A stretch of 64,000 nt of DNA from Lomentospora prolificans (lineage: Eukaryota; Ascomycota; Sordariomycetes; Microascales; Microascaceae): the NCBI GenBank assembly GCA_029532625.1, contig JARFXM010000010.1, positions 2,356,001 through 2,420,000 on the forward strand. Direction: 5' to 3'. Positions within the stretch are counted from its first letter, which is position 1, and the number at the start of each line of letters is the position of its first letter. A model generated the notes under the pieces. That model was not told the origin of the DNA. It did not search any database and saw only the letters and a program-made list of their open reading frames with translations. A program made the position numbers and the translations under genes. Positions 1 through 12,594 of the stretch are shown here, piece after piece.

Positions 1-207
1 GCAAATTCATTATGGGGCCGAAGCCTAGAAGATCATTCAGGCCTTTGGCGAGGCATCTTCTCACCCAAAGAATTCAGAACTAGGGACTAGGTTACCGAAG
101 AACGATACCTTCTACAGCATGCTGCAGTATGAATGATGAAGAAGCCAAAATGTATCGTTCTAAGCAAGATCATTACTTTAGGCCCCAATTCTTAAGAACG
201 GGATCAC

Positions 208-672
208 TTACGCAAGTGGAATCTGAGGCCAAACAGCTACGCCCCTCCACGGATCTGCAATGTAACCCTCGTAGTTGGCTCCCTTGTACCAAGATGCTCC
301 CAAGTCCTCGATCATCATCCAAACGGCTGCACAGACACAGAGGGTAGTAGTAGCGAGATCTAGCAGCATGTACAGCCAGGGCGGAGGTCTAGCAAAACGT
401 CGCGTCCGGTCTAAAAGCAGAAAGCTCCCAGTAATGTTGGAAAAAATAAATCCAGTCCGCCTTGAGAATTCAAGACACAAGTTAGCTCACGTAGTTGCAC
501 CCCGATTGATGTATTTGGACGGACAAACCGAAATGTATCCTATATCCAGGGTCTCTCCAAACCGAGTAGTACAGTAGATGTGTAGTCCTAGCGTCACGAG
601 CCTACAACAGATCGTGAGGGCTCTAAAGGAGATCTGTAGCAGCGCACTATGCGCTGGAGCCCTTGGTCGCAT
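208..672 (-). pseudogene. possible small integral membrane protein, fragmentary
   Basis: Two minus-strand reading frames (672-487 and 480-208) together read like a small multi-pass membrane protein. The first holds a hydrophobic helix preceded by ISFRAL. The second holds the sequence RRFARPPPWLYMLLDL followed by a clear membrane helix and an acidic/aromatic loop. The second frame ends at a good GTAAGT donor (first base about 218), so the gene could continue towards base 1 and be cut by the window edge. The join between the two frames would need an intron of only about 30 nt, too short for a fungal intron, so a damaged gene is more likely. I do not recognise a family; the arrangement recalls MARVEL-like four-helix proteins, but this is weak. 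Confidence 0.25.
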
Positions 673-3243
673 TTTCTTTGTCTGCTTGTTGAATGCCGAT
701 GGAAAAAACGCGAGAGTTTAGCTCACATAGGTATGGTAAAGGTTAACTTTGAGAAACCACGGGTATAAATGCCTCAGAACCAACACGAATCCGTTATATG
801 CTGTCATGACGATTATGTCCGTACTTGAGGGGTAGCCATATTGCTGTATTGTGGCTTGCTTCGCACGGCTATATTAGGCAAGCATTACTTCATTTTCTGG
901 TTAATTTTGTAGTTGGTTTCCATCTGTTATTTTATTCCATGCTATGTTGCACATACCCTCGTTATGACACCGACAGAACGGATTGGCTGTGTCTTTTCAT
1001 TTCGGCTGCGGATGTGCAACTGTGAGGGCAGTTAGTGAGCCCTTTATTCACAGGCAAGAAGAACCCTGGATGCTCCTTGAAACCTGCGGCATATTCATAG
1101 TACATGAATATTTTGACCATGTGGTAGGTCATGCTGACTTTGATGGTAGCCTCCACGAAAAGGCTATGCCAGCGCTTACGAGAACGAGGTAAGAAAGCTC
1201 ATTGTCCAGAGGGAAAATGTCCCCTCTGAGTGTAGAGTGTACCATTGGTTTTTAAGGTCGGCATCTGGATACGAGCGTCGTTCACTGCCGATGCTGTAAT
1301 TTGGTTTCCTAGAGGTCTGTAACTTTCTTATGTACCAGGGGCAAGGATGTCACCAAAGTAATTGGTGCCGATGATGGAACTTACACCCTGCAGCGGCCAT
1401 GCCAGGTAATATACGCTCCGTCCTCCATGAAACTCTCAAAATTTGGCCGGGATACAGGGAACGTCCTGGTCCTCCATACCTCCATCCCATTTGGGCCAAT
1501 CCACATCGCGAGCAATACAAGTCTCGGTTCTAACGATTAAGGACAAAGTTAGTGTCGTTTGAGAACCCTTAGAAAACTGTCGTTAGCATCGCATTACCTC
1601 TGCACCAGCCAGCGATCCTTGTTATGACTGTTCCACAAGTCCAAGTCCCAGTATCACGAGTTTTGGCCACGGAACCGATGGCCATCAGGGTTGATTGGTT
1701 CGCCCGGATCGGTCTCGCGTGGGGTATATGGTGGGAAACCGAGGTCTTCCACTTTGCCACTGGGAACACCGTCACGACGACGAGGACAGGTATTGAACCA
1801 CACCCATGCCTAGCCGCACGAAACCTATTAGTCCAACCATAGACAGCACTTGGTGGCGGGGTGTTGCCTTGTAACGGGCTCAGTGGTACTTGCGTGGTCA
1901 TCGATGACTTGCGTGGCCATCGATGGGACCAGAGCCAACCATGTCGGCTCGAGTCATGCCCCGTAGAGCGAAAAGTGCACGTTGGGTATACTTGCTGCCG
2001 TCGAACCCACTCGAAGAGGCTTCCGCCTGACTTTGGGTGGTCGGCTTCTTTTCTCTGCCCCATATTTACCACACCTATCCGTTGCCGCTAAACCTATCCG
2101 TCCGGATGAGACACATTCGGCCATCGCCCGCGGATATGGAGCATCCAAAACTCGGCAACAAGATCCTTTGCGCATATGCAACATTGGGTTCTGGGACAAA
2201 CTTGCCATCGACATCGGCGAACCGGAGGTTGGTGCGGTTCGTTTCCTCGACACACTTCGCCTGCACGGCAATCAGACTCTCCAACTTTCCCGTCTCGACG
2301 CCGAGCGGTCGTGCGTCCGTCTAGATCCATGCAGAGATAATCCCCAATACCAGCGCCCCCACCATAGCAATATCAGAGGAGGAAATCATGGCACAACAGT
2401 TGCAGTGAGCTGCTCACGCTATGTCTGCAAGTGCCCGCCGTAGCCGAAATATAAGGATCCCCACCCCCGCCTCTGCTTGCACTTGTCGCTGTTGGCGATC
2501 GCTTCCTTTACCAGTTGGAGATTCGATCCGTCCCAGCGGCTTTACCACACTATCATCGCGACCGGTCAACTACATTTGCTGGAGAGATGTCCTTCGTACG
2601 CCTAGTGAGATATTACGGCAGGTGATGATTTGGGAGGTATTCGACGATGCTGAATATGGCCTGGATGTGCTACAGCCGAAGAGGGCCTATTCTAGAGACC
2701 CGCGGCTCAGCCCAACGTTGGACTTTCTTCAGTTAAAAGGGCCCCTGTGGGATGAGAGGCGGACGGAGTATATTTTGTGCGAACTCCGGTCTTGCATGTC
2801 ACATACTTCCGATCGCTGCACGCCTACTCTTTCTTCCAAACTCCTGCGTCGCATTCTGGAACGCTGCCTTCGAAAGTTTCAATAGCTCCACCCCTGTGTC
2901 GATGAGGATTAAAAGGCTTTGTTGCTTTGCTTCCATTTGCACCCGTTTGTATCCATCGCGAGGCCCGACCCGCCCGTGTGCCCAACGACGCGGAAGGCTG
3001 CTTATACTACTTGTAGTGCCAATTGCACAAAGGCGCCAAGAACCATTAGACGCGAAAGGCTCAGAAAGGAAAGGCTCTCCGTGGCGCGGTAATACTTCCT
3101 AAATGGGTTTAACGCGTCTCGCGCTCTAATATTTCTTAAAATGGGGTTAAGCTTGGCACTTTTCGATTTTGTTGGCTCTCCAATCTCTTTCCTCCACTCT
3201 GACCGCGGTTTCTTGCCGACGAGATACTTTTCCTTCCCGGACC
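673..3243. other. gene-poor stretch, no intact gene recognised
   Basis: About 2.6 kb without a convincing gene. On the minus strand, from an ATG near 2390, one frame reads a short helix (MVGALVLGIISAWI), a single TAG, then about 65 sensible residues including ETGKLESL and FADVDGKFVPEPN down to about 2075. This could be a decayed gene with one nonsense mutation but resembles no family I know. The other open frames at 1569-2885 are Arg/Pro/Ser-rich and look like non-coding frames of GC-rich DNA. Confidence 0.4.
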
Positions 3244-4080
3244 ATGCCATGCGGACTGCATGATAAACGCCGAGGTGGCCACCGTTGCATTCCTTGTCGG
3301 AAAAGCCATCGGCAAGTAAGACCGCCCTGACCTCCTATTTGTCCGCCCTGCCGCGGCTGTAGCGGGCTAACCAGCGTAACCGCAGTGCAATGGCCAACTT
3401 CCTTGCTCCAATTGCCAAAAGCGCCGCATGACGTGCAACTATCCTGGGCGAGTGACTGAACTACAGGTTGTTCGCTTGTCGCCGACGCCACAAAGGGCCT
3501 TGACGCAGGAATCGTGGACGTACATAACCCTTTGTTTCAACTTGACCAGCGATCTCCCTCAAGGTGTTGTGCTCCGAAGTGATGACGCTATTTCCTTGAG
3601 TCACCATTATCAAGGCGTCAGCAATGCCTTGTCTCTAGTCGGTCGTATCTATGCCGCAAGTAGCCTCCCTGCTTCTTCCGGAGGTTCCGACCGGGATAAT
3701 ATAGGAAGATACTTGGCCTGGCAGAAGGCACTCCGAATACCACTTCTCCCTCCTGCCGCTCTCTCTGTCCATACTGGCGTTGGGTCTTAATTTCCATGTC
3801 CCAGCGCCTTCAGCATTCCGCCTTTGCATGTCTGGATTGCGACCTTCCTATCATGCCACCGTCAACTCTGCGCCATCAGGCTGTCACAATGTTAGACGAG
3901 ATATCAGAGACTACCGCTCAATCAAGTCTTGACAAAGGTTTTTTCCTACCATTAATGAGTACTATCGGTGGAGAGGTTTGGTTAGAAGAAGGTAATAGTA
4001 AACTGGTGAAATTTTTTGACAATCTAGAAGTATTTGGAATAGAGTCGTTAGGGAGTACCTGGAATTCAACGGGGCCATGA
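3244..4080 (+). CDS. Zn2Cys6 transcription factor, short and probably damaged
   Basis: A fungal binuclear zinc-cluster regulator. Exon 1 is 3244-3315 (24 codons from ATG), then an intron at 3316-3385 (GTAAGA...CGCAG, branch CTAAC) in phase 0, then exon 2 from 3386. Splicing joins C15-x2-C18-x6-C25-x5-C31-x2-C34-x6-C41, an exact Zn2Cys6 cluster, so this intron is well supported. After the cluster, residues such as LTQESWTYITLCFN match the start of the regulatory region in Zn2Cys6 factors. The frame stops at 3790 after only 158 residues, far below the usual 400-700. A downstream frame (3796-4080, with DKGFFLPLMSTIGGE) looks like the C-terminal part of the same protein type, so the gene is probably broken by a frameshift or has an intron I could not place. 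The target genes are unknown. Confidence 0.6.
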
Positions 4081-5174
4081 GGGTGGATACTCCCGACCTT
4101 GATGCCGCGATAAAATTTTAGAATAGCTTAATCTTTGAAGGGCTCACGTACACGAACTAATATTATCTTTTACCCTAGCTTCAGTCTCTCACAAACGAGC
4201 TTTACTTGCTAATAGCTACCCTTCTTGCACCAATTTGCGAGCAGGTCTTCTGGGCAACTTGGGCTGCAAGGGACTAAAGGGAACAGGTAAGATATCGAGA
4301 TTAAGGAGGAGAAAGTAGAAGTGAGATAACACCATGGAAGCAGTACAGGGTTATATAGTTATGATGCATTGCTGACAGCTCTCAAGTCTTGAAGTAAAAA
4401 CAATCAATCTATGCCCATTCTTTTGTTTCTTTTCGTTTCCTAACACTCTGGCCCCTAGCAGTATCAATTATTGCCTACATTAAGATAACAGTCTTCGTTA
4501 GGCCCGGCCCGAGTTCTTGGTGACCCTACGGAGGCGTTGCGCCGTCTAGATCGGACCGAGGCTGAGTACTAGGAACGGGTTTGGGCTGGTGCGGTCAGCG
4601 ATGGGGAGGAACTAGGGCGGCGACCGGCGAAGCCTTTGATAAACGGCCCAACAAACACCCTCCCCGTGTCTCACGACCGCCGCCCTCCACCGGCGGCCCG
4701 GGTTTTATGCGTTCCACTCCTAAGCTCCCGTACATTGACGGCGCGTTTGAGTCCTTCTCGCCTCTATTATAAAATCTATTTCGATTGAGCCGATGGTGGC
4801 TCCTTGCTGGTAAACACCTTAGCTACGGACTTCATCCCACAGCGTCGACAACGACCTACTCGCCCTCATTCAGCTCTCTGCATAGTATATGATTCTGAGG
4901 CTGGCATTTGCGTAGAATGTAATAGGCCCGTAGCACGCCAACGCAGTTACCCCCGCCATCCCAATCAAATATCACAAGCGATTGGCTTAACTGCAAGGTG
5001 GCTGCTGCAGGCAAACTGACCTAGCAATTTCAAATTTTACGGACAACAGGCTGCGATGTGAGGCCGGGCATTACGCAATTTCTTCCCAAAAACTTTATCC
5101 TGAGTCGGTGCCTGTATTTCTGACCTTCATAAACCTTCTAAGCTTCCTTTAGGCAGTCCAGGTAGCTCGGCGCA
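4081..5174. other. intergenic, nothing recognised
   Basis: About 1.1 kb with mixed base composition. It includes a GC-rich patch at about 4500-4730 with open but low-complexity frames (Arg/Pro/Gly). No conserved motif, tRNA or repeat was seen. The last few hundred bases presumably hold the promoter of the deaminase-like gene at 5175. Confidence 0.5.
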
Positions 5175-6975
5175 ATGCCAGATTTCTGGACCTCAACGCT
5201 TCAAGATCGATTCCATCAAGCCGTGAAGACACTACACTCAGTAACCGACAAGCCATGCGATGAGGCAGCCTACCGAAGCCAACCATCGGATGAAGACGGC
5301 AGCCAGCACAAGCTGCGCTTCAGACATGAACTACAGATTGTTGATCATATCGCTTACCTGGCCCATTCCCAGCAAGGAGTCGAGTCAATATCTGCCGCCT
5401 GTGTTGAGGAACACACGGATGGCCTGGTAGTTCGCATTGCGAGCAATCACACTCCAACTAAAGAAACTGTGACGGGACTCAACAGGATTCTAAATACGAT
5501 TAAGCAAGGAGTTATTGATAGTGAGTCTGGCTGACCGCATAAGTGAAAGGTGTTTCTGACGTCAAACCCCGTTAGAACGACCTCGGCAGATTCTCAGAGA
5601 GCAGATTTTTGAAGATGTTCTGTTTTTGAGTAAAAATCGGATCTTGCAGAGAATCCAGCCCCCTTGGGTCCAAATGCCCTCGTACTTTCGCGGAAATGGA
5701 TCTGGGCCCTTGTCGGATAGGCTCAATGCGGTTTTAAACAAATTCGAGCCCCCTGAGTCTCAACGCCCTGATTTCTGGCACCCGTTACGAGGAATGGTCA
5801 GCCGCTTCAGAGAGCTCGATGACGTTACGGACGATGCCGCCGTCACGAAACTCCTCCAAACCCTGAGCAAACAATGTGCCGAGATATCGCATCATGACAA
5901 AAGCGGGTCGCTAGAATGCCAGATCAAGGCCATTCCCACAATTTCCTCACTAGCATCAGCGCGGGAAATCGCGGAGATAGATAAGATCTCTCGATACTAT
6001 AGCCTCTGTGATGACCTGTCCAGGATTGCGCTGAGCCCGCGGTATCGGGCGCTGCTGAAGGATCTAAGATTAGAGGTATTGACAGCGTATCCGGCGATCC
6101 GACCACGATGCGCCTCCAAGGACTGCTTTGTACATGCAGAAGTCCAAGTCATTCTCTATTACGAGCAGCATCCCCCCAACTATCCTCCTCCCAGAGCTAT
6201 CGGTGGTAGCAAATCGGCATGCTTCTTATGCGATTTGCTAATTCAGAAGGTCGGGAAGTATCGAATATCGTATACACACCGCCGACTCTACCCGCAATGG
6301 ACCATTCCTGCCTCACTTTGGATGTCTGACGAGCAGAGGGCTACGTTCTCCAATATCGTGGAGGCTATGATTGTCGATATTGAATCCCTCACTGAAAAAG
6401 CAAGAGCAGAGAGACGTCAGCGTGGAACGCGCTTCAGAGAGGCTGCAAGGGAGAGTCGAGTTATTTTGCCGCTGTTCAGCGACCTAACCATAACTCAGCC
6501 ATCAGAAGGCACCAGCTCTCCGACAGATACCTCGCGGATTACGACGAATACCACTGAATCGGCCAGGCCTGCCGCATCATTAGAAAACGGGCGATCTGTC
6601 TCTCTTCCACTTAGGAATGTCGTACCATCGCATACATCTGGAGTATCTTCATTATACCTTGCAGAGGGCGACCTGCCTTTCAAACAGAGAATATACGTCG
6701 AAACCCGAAGAGTTGACTTTTCACTCGGTAGTGCATATTTCATATTCGAGTTTATCCCGGGTATTACAGGCATACTTTCAGTTAATAAAAACTCGCGCGC
6801 TCATGCGGAGAAGGCAGGGGAAAAAAAGGCAAGAATCGCCATCGCAGACGTTCCATTCGACCGAGACTTGGAAATCAGCCGTCCGGAACCAGCAGACCTC
6901 AAATTCCAACTCCATTGCTATGATGAACTGGAAGTTGAAGTTAGTTTCAAATGGGAAGCAAGCATCAGCAATTAA
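5175..6975 (+). CDS. OTT_1508-like deaminase family protein
   Basis: A two-exon gene: 5175-5520 and 5576-6975, intron 5521-5575 (GTGAGT...TTAG, branch CTGAC at 5556), giving 581 residues. The core has the zinc-dependent deaminase signature: His-Ala-Glu at residues 302-304 (HAEVQVILYYE) and Cys331-x2-Cys334 (ACFLCD). His and the two Cys would bind zinc and Glu would shuttle protons. The spacing and the KSACFLCD context fit the OTT_1508-like deaminase family found in many fungal genomes. The first 115 residues and the long helical stretch before HAE are typical of these proteins. A C-terminal region (about 430-581) holds a Thr/Ser-rich linker and a beta-rich segment of unknown role. No signal peptide is seen, so the protein is probably cytosolic or nuclear. 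The substrate is unknown; the family has been proposed to act on nucleic acids or nucleotides. The frame through the predicted splice is perfect. Confidence 0.8.
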
Positions 6976-8204
6976 GCAATGTGTTGCCTTTGATCCCCAG
7001 AGAAACAGGCGATCGTTACCGATCCACTAAATTGGACCCAAATTGTTAAAAAGGCGTGTCGGAATAAATGCTGGAAGCTGGAAAGGAAGAATGACCAAAC
7101 TACCATCGACTGTCGCTATACGTGCTGGCGTAATCTCGAACGACGGCGGAGGCTGCGGCGTTAGACGATAAGAAAGGCATAGGAAACAATTGGTCCCGGG
7201 TGCGTACTAAAAGTTACCTGCTGAAGATCCTAGGCCACAGTCAAACTCCCATGCTGCGAGCTCGGTTATGGCGTTTAACTGATCGAAGAAGGCGTCGCCC
7301 TCTTTTGACTCCTACGTTTTCAGCCTCACGCGGCCTTTTTCTTTTTTTCTTTTTTTTTTTCTCGTTCCCTGTGTTCTGCCACCGGCGTTCTGAAAATAGC
7401 CTGGTATTGTCGTGCAAGAGGCCACCACTTCCCACTTGTGATTGGTTCCCCCAACTCTCGCAGCCGGGCGCGGACACGGCCGTCATCGGTCGGTACGGCG
7501 ATTGTGGCTGCTAATCGCTTCCCGTTAAAAGTCGACAAGATCGCGGATGTCTTCTCAGGCGCCGTCCCCGCCGCACCTCCGGGAATGTCGTGCAATGGCT
7601 GAAATTTTATGTGCTAGCTGGTCGATTGCTTTAGCACCTTCCTTGAACGTCACGCTCTTCCAGAGACGTCTCTTTATACTGTGTCTTTCAGGGAGCTTCT
7701 GACTGCTCGTGTAAAGGCATACTATCTCTAGTACACTGGAGCCATGTGATCCCAACTCCTTGTACAATCCCTCTAAAAGTGTTTCAAGTGCCTCTTTTTT
7801 GAACCCCATTTCATCGTCAACCTCTTTCAAAGCAAAATTCAATTCTATTATCAGAAATAAACAAGTCGTTAGTTACTATCTTCCTAGGCAAGTCCAATAT
7901 CAGGAATAGAAAAATAGATTTTTTCAGGCCTGGTTCCTTCCAGTGATGGGAAACCTGATGAGCATCCTTCAGGCGAAGAGTCCTAATAGTACTATAAGAT
8001 AGACGCATTTTAAGATCTAGCTAGCTAGATTATGAGAAAGACCTGAAAAAGCATATGGCGGAAAGAAGGGGGGGAGCGAGGCAAGAAGCGAGGTTGACAG
8101 CCAACAGTTCAGAATATTGATATTAATCACAAGTAATGTAGCATATTAGCTGATGATACCCTATTTGTCATATTTCACAAGATCCAGACACCAGACCGAC
8201 AATT
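6976..8204. other. intergenic, with one weak coding remnant
   Basis: About 1.2 kb between the deaminase and the 3' end of chitin synthase. It contains a pyrimidine-rich run at 7339-7362. On the minus strand, a frame from about 7842 to 7555 encodes a helical peptide (GFKKEALETLLEGLY...AIDQLAHKIS) that resembles the helical N-terminal domain of fungal STAND/NLR proteins. It is preceded by an intron-like 3' end (ACTAAC, then a pyrimidine-rich tract and TAG at about 7842-7875). No NTPase domain follows, so at most this is a fragment. Confidence 0.3.
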
Positions 8205-11104
8205 CTACCTTCTAGCGACGCAGCACATAATTCCTGTCCGACCCAAGAACCAAAGAAACCCGATAAACCGCACAATAGACAGCGCCGCCGTTGCGTACAA
8301 GAGCACTCTAAAGTAGATTGGCGTACGACCCTTAGACGCAGCCTGCAAAAAAGATGGGACATTAGTGTCTATTCGGACTGGAATGCGAAGATCAGAGTAA
8401 TAAACTTACCGGTACGCCCAAGGACTCAAAGTCATCACTCGTCACGGCAGTGATAATCACCAAATTCGTCAGAATCCAAAAGATGACTAGACCAGTTCGG
8501 AAGGATCGGTAGGAATCCTCCGGGTCTCTCTTTTCGTCTTCTTTGGGCTCCTCGTAGGGGGCAAGGGCTCTGTAGACCGTCTTTTTGAATTGAGAGTCAA
8601 TGTCTTCCTGCTCTCTTTCCACTTCTTCGACCACGACTGCATCGTCCTTGCCTTTCTCTTGGAGAACCTTGGCCGAGGGTAGAGCATCGGCCTTGTCGGA
8701 ACCCTTTGTACCCCACGAAACGTCATGCCAGTTGTTGAAGGCGTAAACCATGAGGATATTCACGTAGGTCGACATCAGGACCATGTACTGCGGGAAAGAG
8801 TGAAACATATGCCAAGGATCCATGTACAAGAATGACGCGACGTAGTTCAGACCATAAATGGTCACGATGGCAAGAAGAATCACACCCGTTACGCCACCGG
8901 TGAAGAAACTCTCGAAGAAAGCAGCGCCCGAACTTACGTCGATATCGCCCATGGAGTTGCTCAACGCGCGGTAAACGAGGTAGAAAGACAGGATGATGAT
9001 GTAGAACTGGATGAGGCCGAAAATGGCAAATGACGCGACGTAGGTGTATTGGGAGCCCTTGGGTCGGTTGCCGAGCGCGAGAATGAACTGGATGAGGATG
9101 AAGACGAGATAAATCCACCGGACTATTACATTAAATATCGGGGTAGCCGTGTCGCCAAACGGCCAACCGTGGTAATTCTGCTCGGGGACTGGAGTTCCCA
9201 CGAGATTCATGATGACTACTGTAGTAAGATAGTACGACGCCAAAGAAACCCAACTGAAGAAAACATTGCAAACGTTGTAGATGAGTTGAATATGGAGGAA
9301 GAAGAGCCGCACTATCCCGTGGCTGGATTGGTAGATGCGGCCAAAGTGCATCAGTGAGTACAGAGAGGCAGCAAAAGAGCCGTTCAGCCAACGCCTGCGC
9401 TGGCTGAGGAACTCGGCCGCACCCTCGGGTACGTCAGTCTCGCCCTTGGCGGCCTTGATATAGCTGAGGTGCCACCTCTGGCCAGCCTTGGCGACCAGTT
9501 CGAAGCAGAGAATTCGATCTTCGGCCAAGAACATGTTCTTTTTGAAAATGTTCATACCGTCCACTCCTTTCTTGCCTAGAATCTTGGATAGTGTGTGGTC
9601 GCCATGGAAGTATTGGTCGAGTGGCCGGCCCATGATGGCGCGGAAGCGGTAGGCCGAGAATGCACCGGGGAGGACGGTAACATATCCGAATGAACTCTCA
9701 AGCGGCTTGTCTAGGATGTTTGAGATTTTATATTCGAAGTTCTGGACGGCGACGAGGGGATTGAGCAGTTTCTTGCCTCCGGGGCCCAACATGGCGTGGA
9801 TCTCACCGCACGCACCACCAAGGTTTCGGTCGTTGTAAAAGGCCTCCCAAATTGAAAGCAAGGAGCGAGGGCCAGGCTTGGTTCCCGCATCGATCAAAAT
9901 GGTTGCTTCTGGATTCAAGATTCGCCCAAAAGCGTTGAACAGCCATCGATGCGAATTGATCTTTTTGCTATTCTTCTGCTTCAGGCAAAAGATGAATTGC
10001 GCAGGAGGCAGCGTCCTGGACTCTTTCTCGCCGGAAGTCGGGCGCACGAGCTGCTGGTCGGGGGTGACTGAAAGCTGGCTCGTATACTCAAAGATGTGGG
10101 CGACAGTTTCCTTGCCGTTGACGTCTTTCTTAATGACACCGTCCTGGTAGATGCCGATGGTGGCGAGAACGTCGAAGACGTTCTTGTCGACCTTGTCGAT
10201 GCCGTCGAAAATGAGACATACCACGATCTTCTGCCACGCGGGCCCGCCGGCATTCCAAAACTTGGATTTCTTGAGGTTGACGATGTCGCGGATATTTTGC
10301 ATCACACCGTGCAGGGTGCGAGCCAACAGAACCTTGTTCTCGTTGTAGTAGGTAATGGCGATAAGAAGCTCAGTGTGTCGGTTATAGAGCCGAGGGCGCA
10401 GATTATAACCGTTGGACAGGGTGAAATCGTTGGGATCACACGTGGCAGCGGTATATCGCAAATTCTGAAACTCCTCCGGCACACCCTCCACATCCCTATA
10501 TTTGGCTTGCACCGAATTCTTGACGGCGCTCGGCACGGGATAATCGACGCTGAGCACGGAACCTTGCACCAGCTTGATTTTCCTAGTATTGGCTCGGCGA
10601 ATGCCGCCGCCGTTGCTCAACTGGGTGGGCTCTCGCTGCCGCGCGGCCCAGCTCTCCTCGGGGTCGATGGCGAACGACTCGGGCCGCTCGGGCGTGAAGC
10701 TGAACCGGTCTTCCTCTCCCGCGTACGGGGCGTACGGGGGAGCCACGCTGGGCAAGCTGTCGAGGGGCGGACCTAGGAGCGGGTGGTTGTAGCCTGTGGA
10801 GTGGGTTTGGTCGAGGGTGCGGAGGGATGGGAGGGAAGGGACCGGTGTGCCCTGGGCATCGCCATCAGGGAGGTATGGATCGGATTCGGCGCTCAGAGAA
10901 TACGGTCGGCTTAGAGGCCTCGGGGGGTTGTAGCCCGTATTGAGGTGGTCCTAGATGGCAGAGCGTCAGGGTCAAAAGAGGCTTGTTTCGGGGATCTCTT
11001 ATCGTGGGATTACTAGAGGAGCATCTCCTTACTTGAGACTCGGCGCCCATTTCGTCCATGGGGATCCCGCCCGAGTAGGCATAGTCACGGTTTGGGTAGC
11101 TCAT
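8205..11104 (-). CDS. class III chitin synthase
   Basis: An integral-membrane GT2 enzyme that polymerises UDP-GlcNAc into chitin at hyphal tips and septa. Three exons on the minus strand: 11104-11033, 10950-8410 and 8342-8205, with introns 11032-10951 (82 bp) and 8409-8343 (67 bp), both phase 0. The product is 916 residues, the usual length for class III enzymes. The N-terminus is Tyr/Pro/Asp-rich and probably disordered. The catalytic region contains the conserved IAITYYNEN, EDR (residues 501-503) and QRRRW (541-545) motifs. It is followed by a cluster of membrane helices, a short charged loop and two further C-terminal helices. The last exon adds 45 residues ending in a hydrophobic segment (IVRFIGFLWFLG) and VARR. 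No odd codons or breaks. A long antisense frame at 10096-10776 is a shadow of this gene. The class assignment rests on overall sequence character around GGPAWQKIVVCLIFDGIDK. Confidence 0.95.
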
Positions 11105-12552
11105 TTTGCAGAAAGCCTCATGTACCGACTAAATCTGCTTGTCAAAGTGTGAGGCGGTCATGAATCGACGAACCAGGCACAAGAAGCGATTCACAGAACT
11201 CTCGTGGGCGGGGATGTCTCGGGAAAAGCCACGGGACGCCAGAGTAAGACTTCGTGCGAACGCTAAACACGTGGGCAAGGAAATGAGTGAAAACTGGATA
11301 AAAAAACCAAGGAAAGACGGCCAAAAACGAAGGGCTGGATGCTAGCTGGTCCAGATCGATGACTTGAGATGCCCAAAATACCAAGGAAGTAAAAAATGGG
11401 AATCATCTACGTGGGTACGATTCACAGGGGAAAATGGCCAAGCAACACACAAGGGAGGAGAAATTCGGTAGATGTCGGGGCTCTTCTAGAAATAAAGTTT
11501 TTTGTGTTTTTCTTTATTTTTTTGGTCCTTTCTCTTCGCTTTGTCCACTCCTCCTCCACTCCTATGTACATTCCTCGAGGAAGCTCCTTCAACACGCCCG
11601 AGTGAACAAAACACGAGGGAGGGGAACTCAGCCATTCGCGTGCGTCAGCGTGGACGGCTTCCAAGGAAACTGGCCCCACTTGGAACCGGGTCCGTCGACA
11701 GCCAGAGCGAGTCCGAACCGGGGCATCGCCACCGTTGGAGCTATCATATTGGCTGATGGCCCACCGATCGGCCCAAATCCTGTTGCCAGTGGTGCTGGAC
11801 TGATTCCAGCGTGGCCAGCGGACACGAGGTGACCCAGGTGGTGTGGGCCTTGGCGTTTGGGTTTTACACCCTGGCTATGACGTGTTTTAATATAGTCGCT
11901 GGCCTCTCGTTCCTATTAATATCCCCGACATCAACAACCCGCCACTTAGCCAGGCGAGCCAGCCAGGTCGAGAAACACCGACTACCCTGCTGCGGGAATA
12001 CTTCCAAATTATTACGTCCCAGCCAACTGGCCTATCCACCCCGATCCAGACCTGAGTGAGACCTGCCAGTCTGGCGTTAGCCAGCTAACGGCTAGGCAAG
12101 ACTGGAAGGGTTCTCCCCTGTTTTTGACTCGTACCGGGATTTCGCCATCGATCCCATCACGCCCTTTTAATGCGCACGTCGCTCGACGCGGCAAAAATCC
12201 GCAAATGCCGGTAGTTGGCTTGAGGGGTCAAACGGGCCCACGGGTTCTAGCCGTCCTGCCTGGCGACTAGTCCCGTCCCACTACAAGTACTACTCGTAAA
12301 CAATCTGCGACCGCCAGAATGTGGCGGATAGCCACAGATACGGGCTGCCGAGCCACGTTCACGCAGCCAGCGTTGGGCCAAGCTACTTGTAGCTTGGCTC
12401 GTTTGGCTGGCTAGTCAGGCCACACATTTCTCGTACATTGATTGTACCATGACCACCAGGTCACGATATCGCCCACCAGCCGAAGCCAGATGATTAAGAC
12501 GGAATACAAGCTCATAGCATGACCCGCTTAAGCTTGCAGCATCGAGGAGAGC

Positions 12553-12553
<1 letters not shown>

Positions 12554-12584
<31 letters not shown>
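12554..12584 (+). repeat. poly-A homopolymer, 31 nt
   Basis: A pure run of 31 A, followed by a GAAG interruption and more A. I found no transposon body or target duplication around it, so it may be a simple slippage tract or an old retroposon tail. Confidence 0.9.

Positions 12585-12594
<10 letters not shown>

Noticed and set aside
1569..2443. Overlapping 100-167-codon frames on both strands
   Set aside because: Composition is Arg/Pro/Ser/Cys-rich with no domain; typical of non-coding GC-rich DNA.
10096..10776. 226-codon plus-strand frame opposite the chitin synthase N-terminal region
   Set aside because: It mirrors the coding frame of a certain gene, has no motif and arises from codon bias on the opposite strand.
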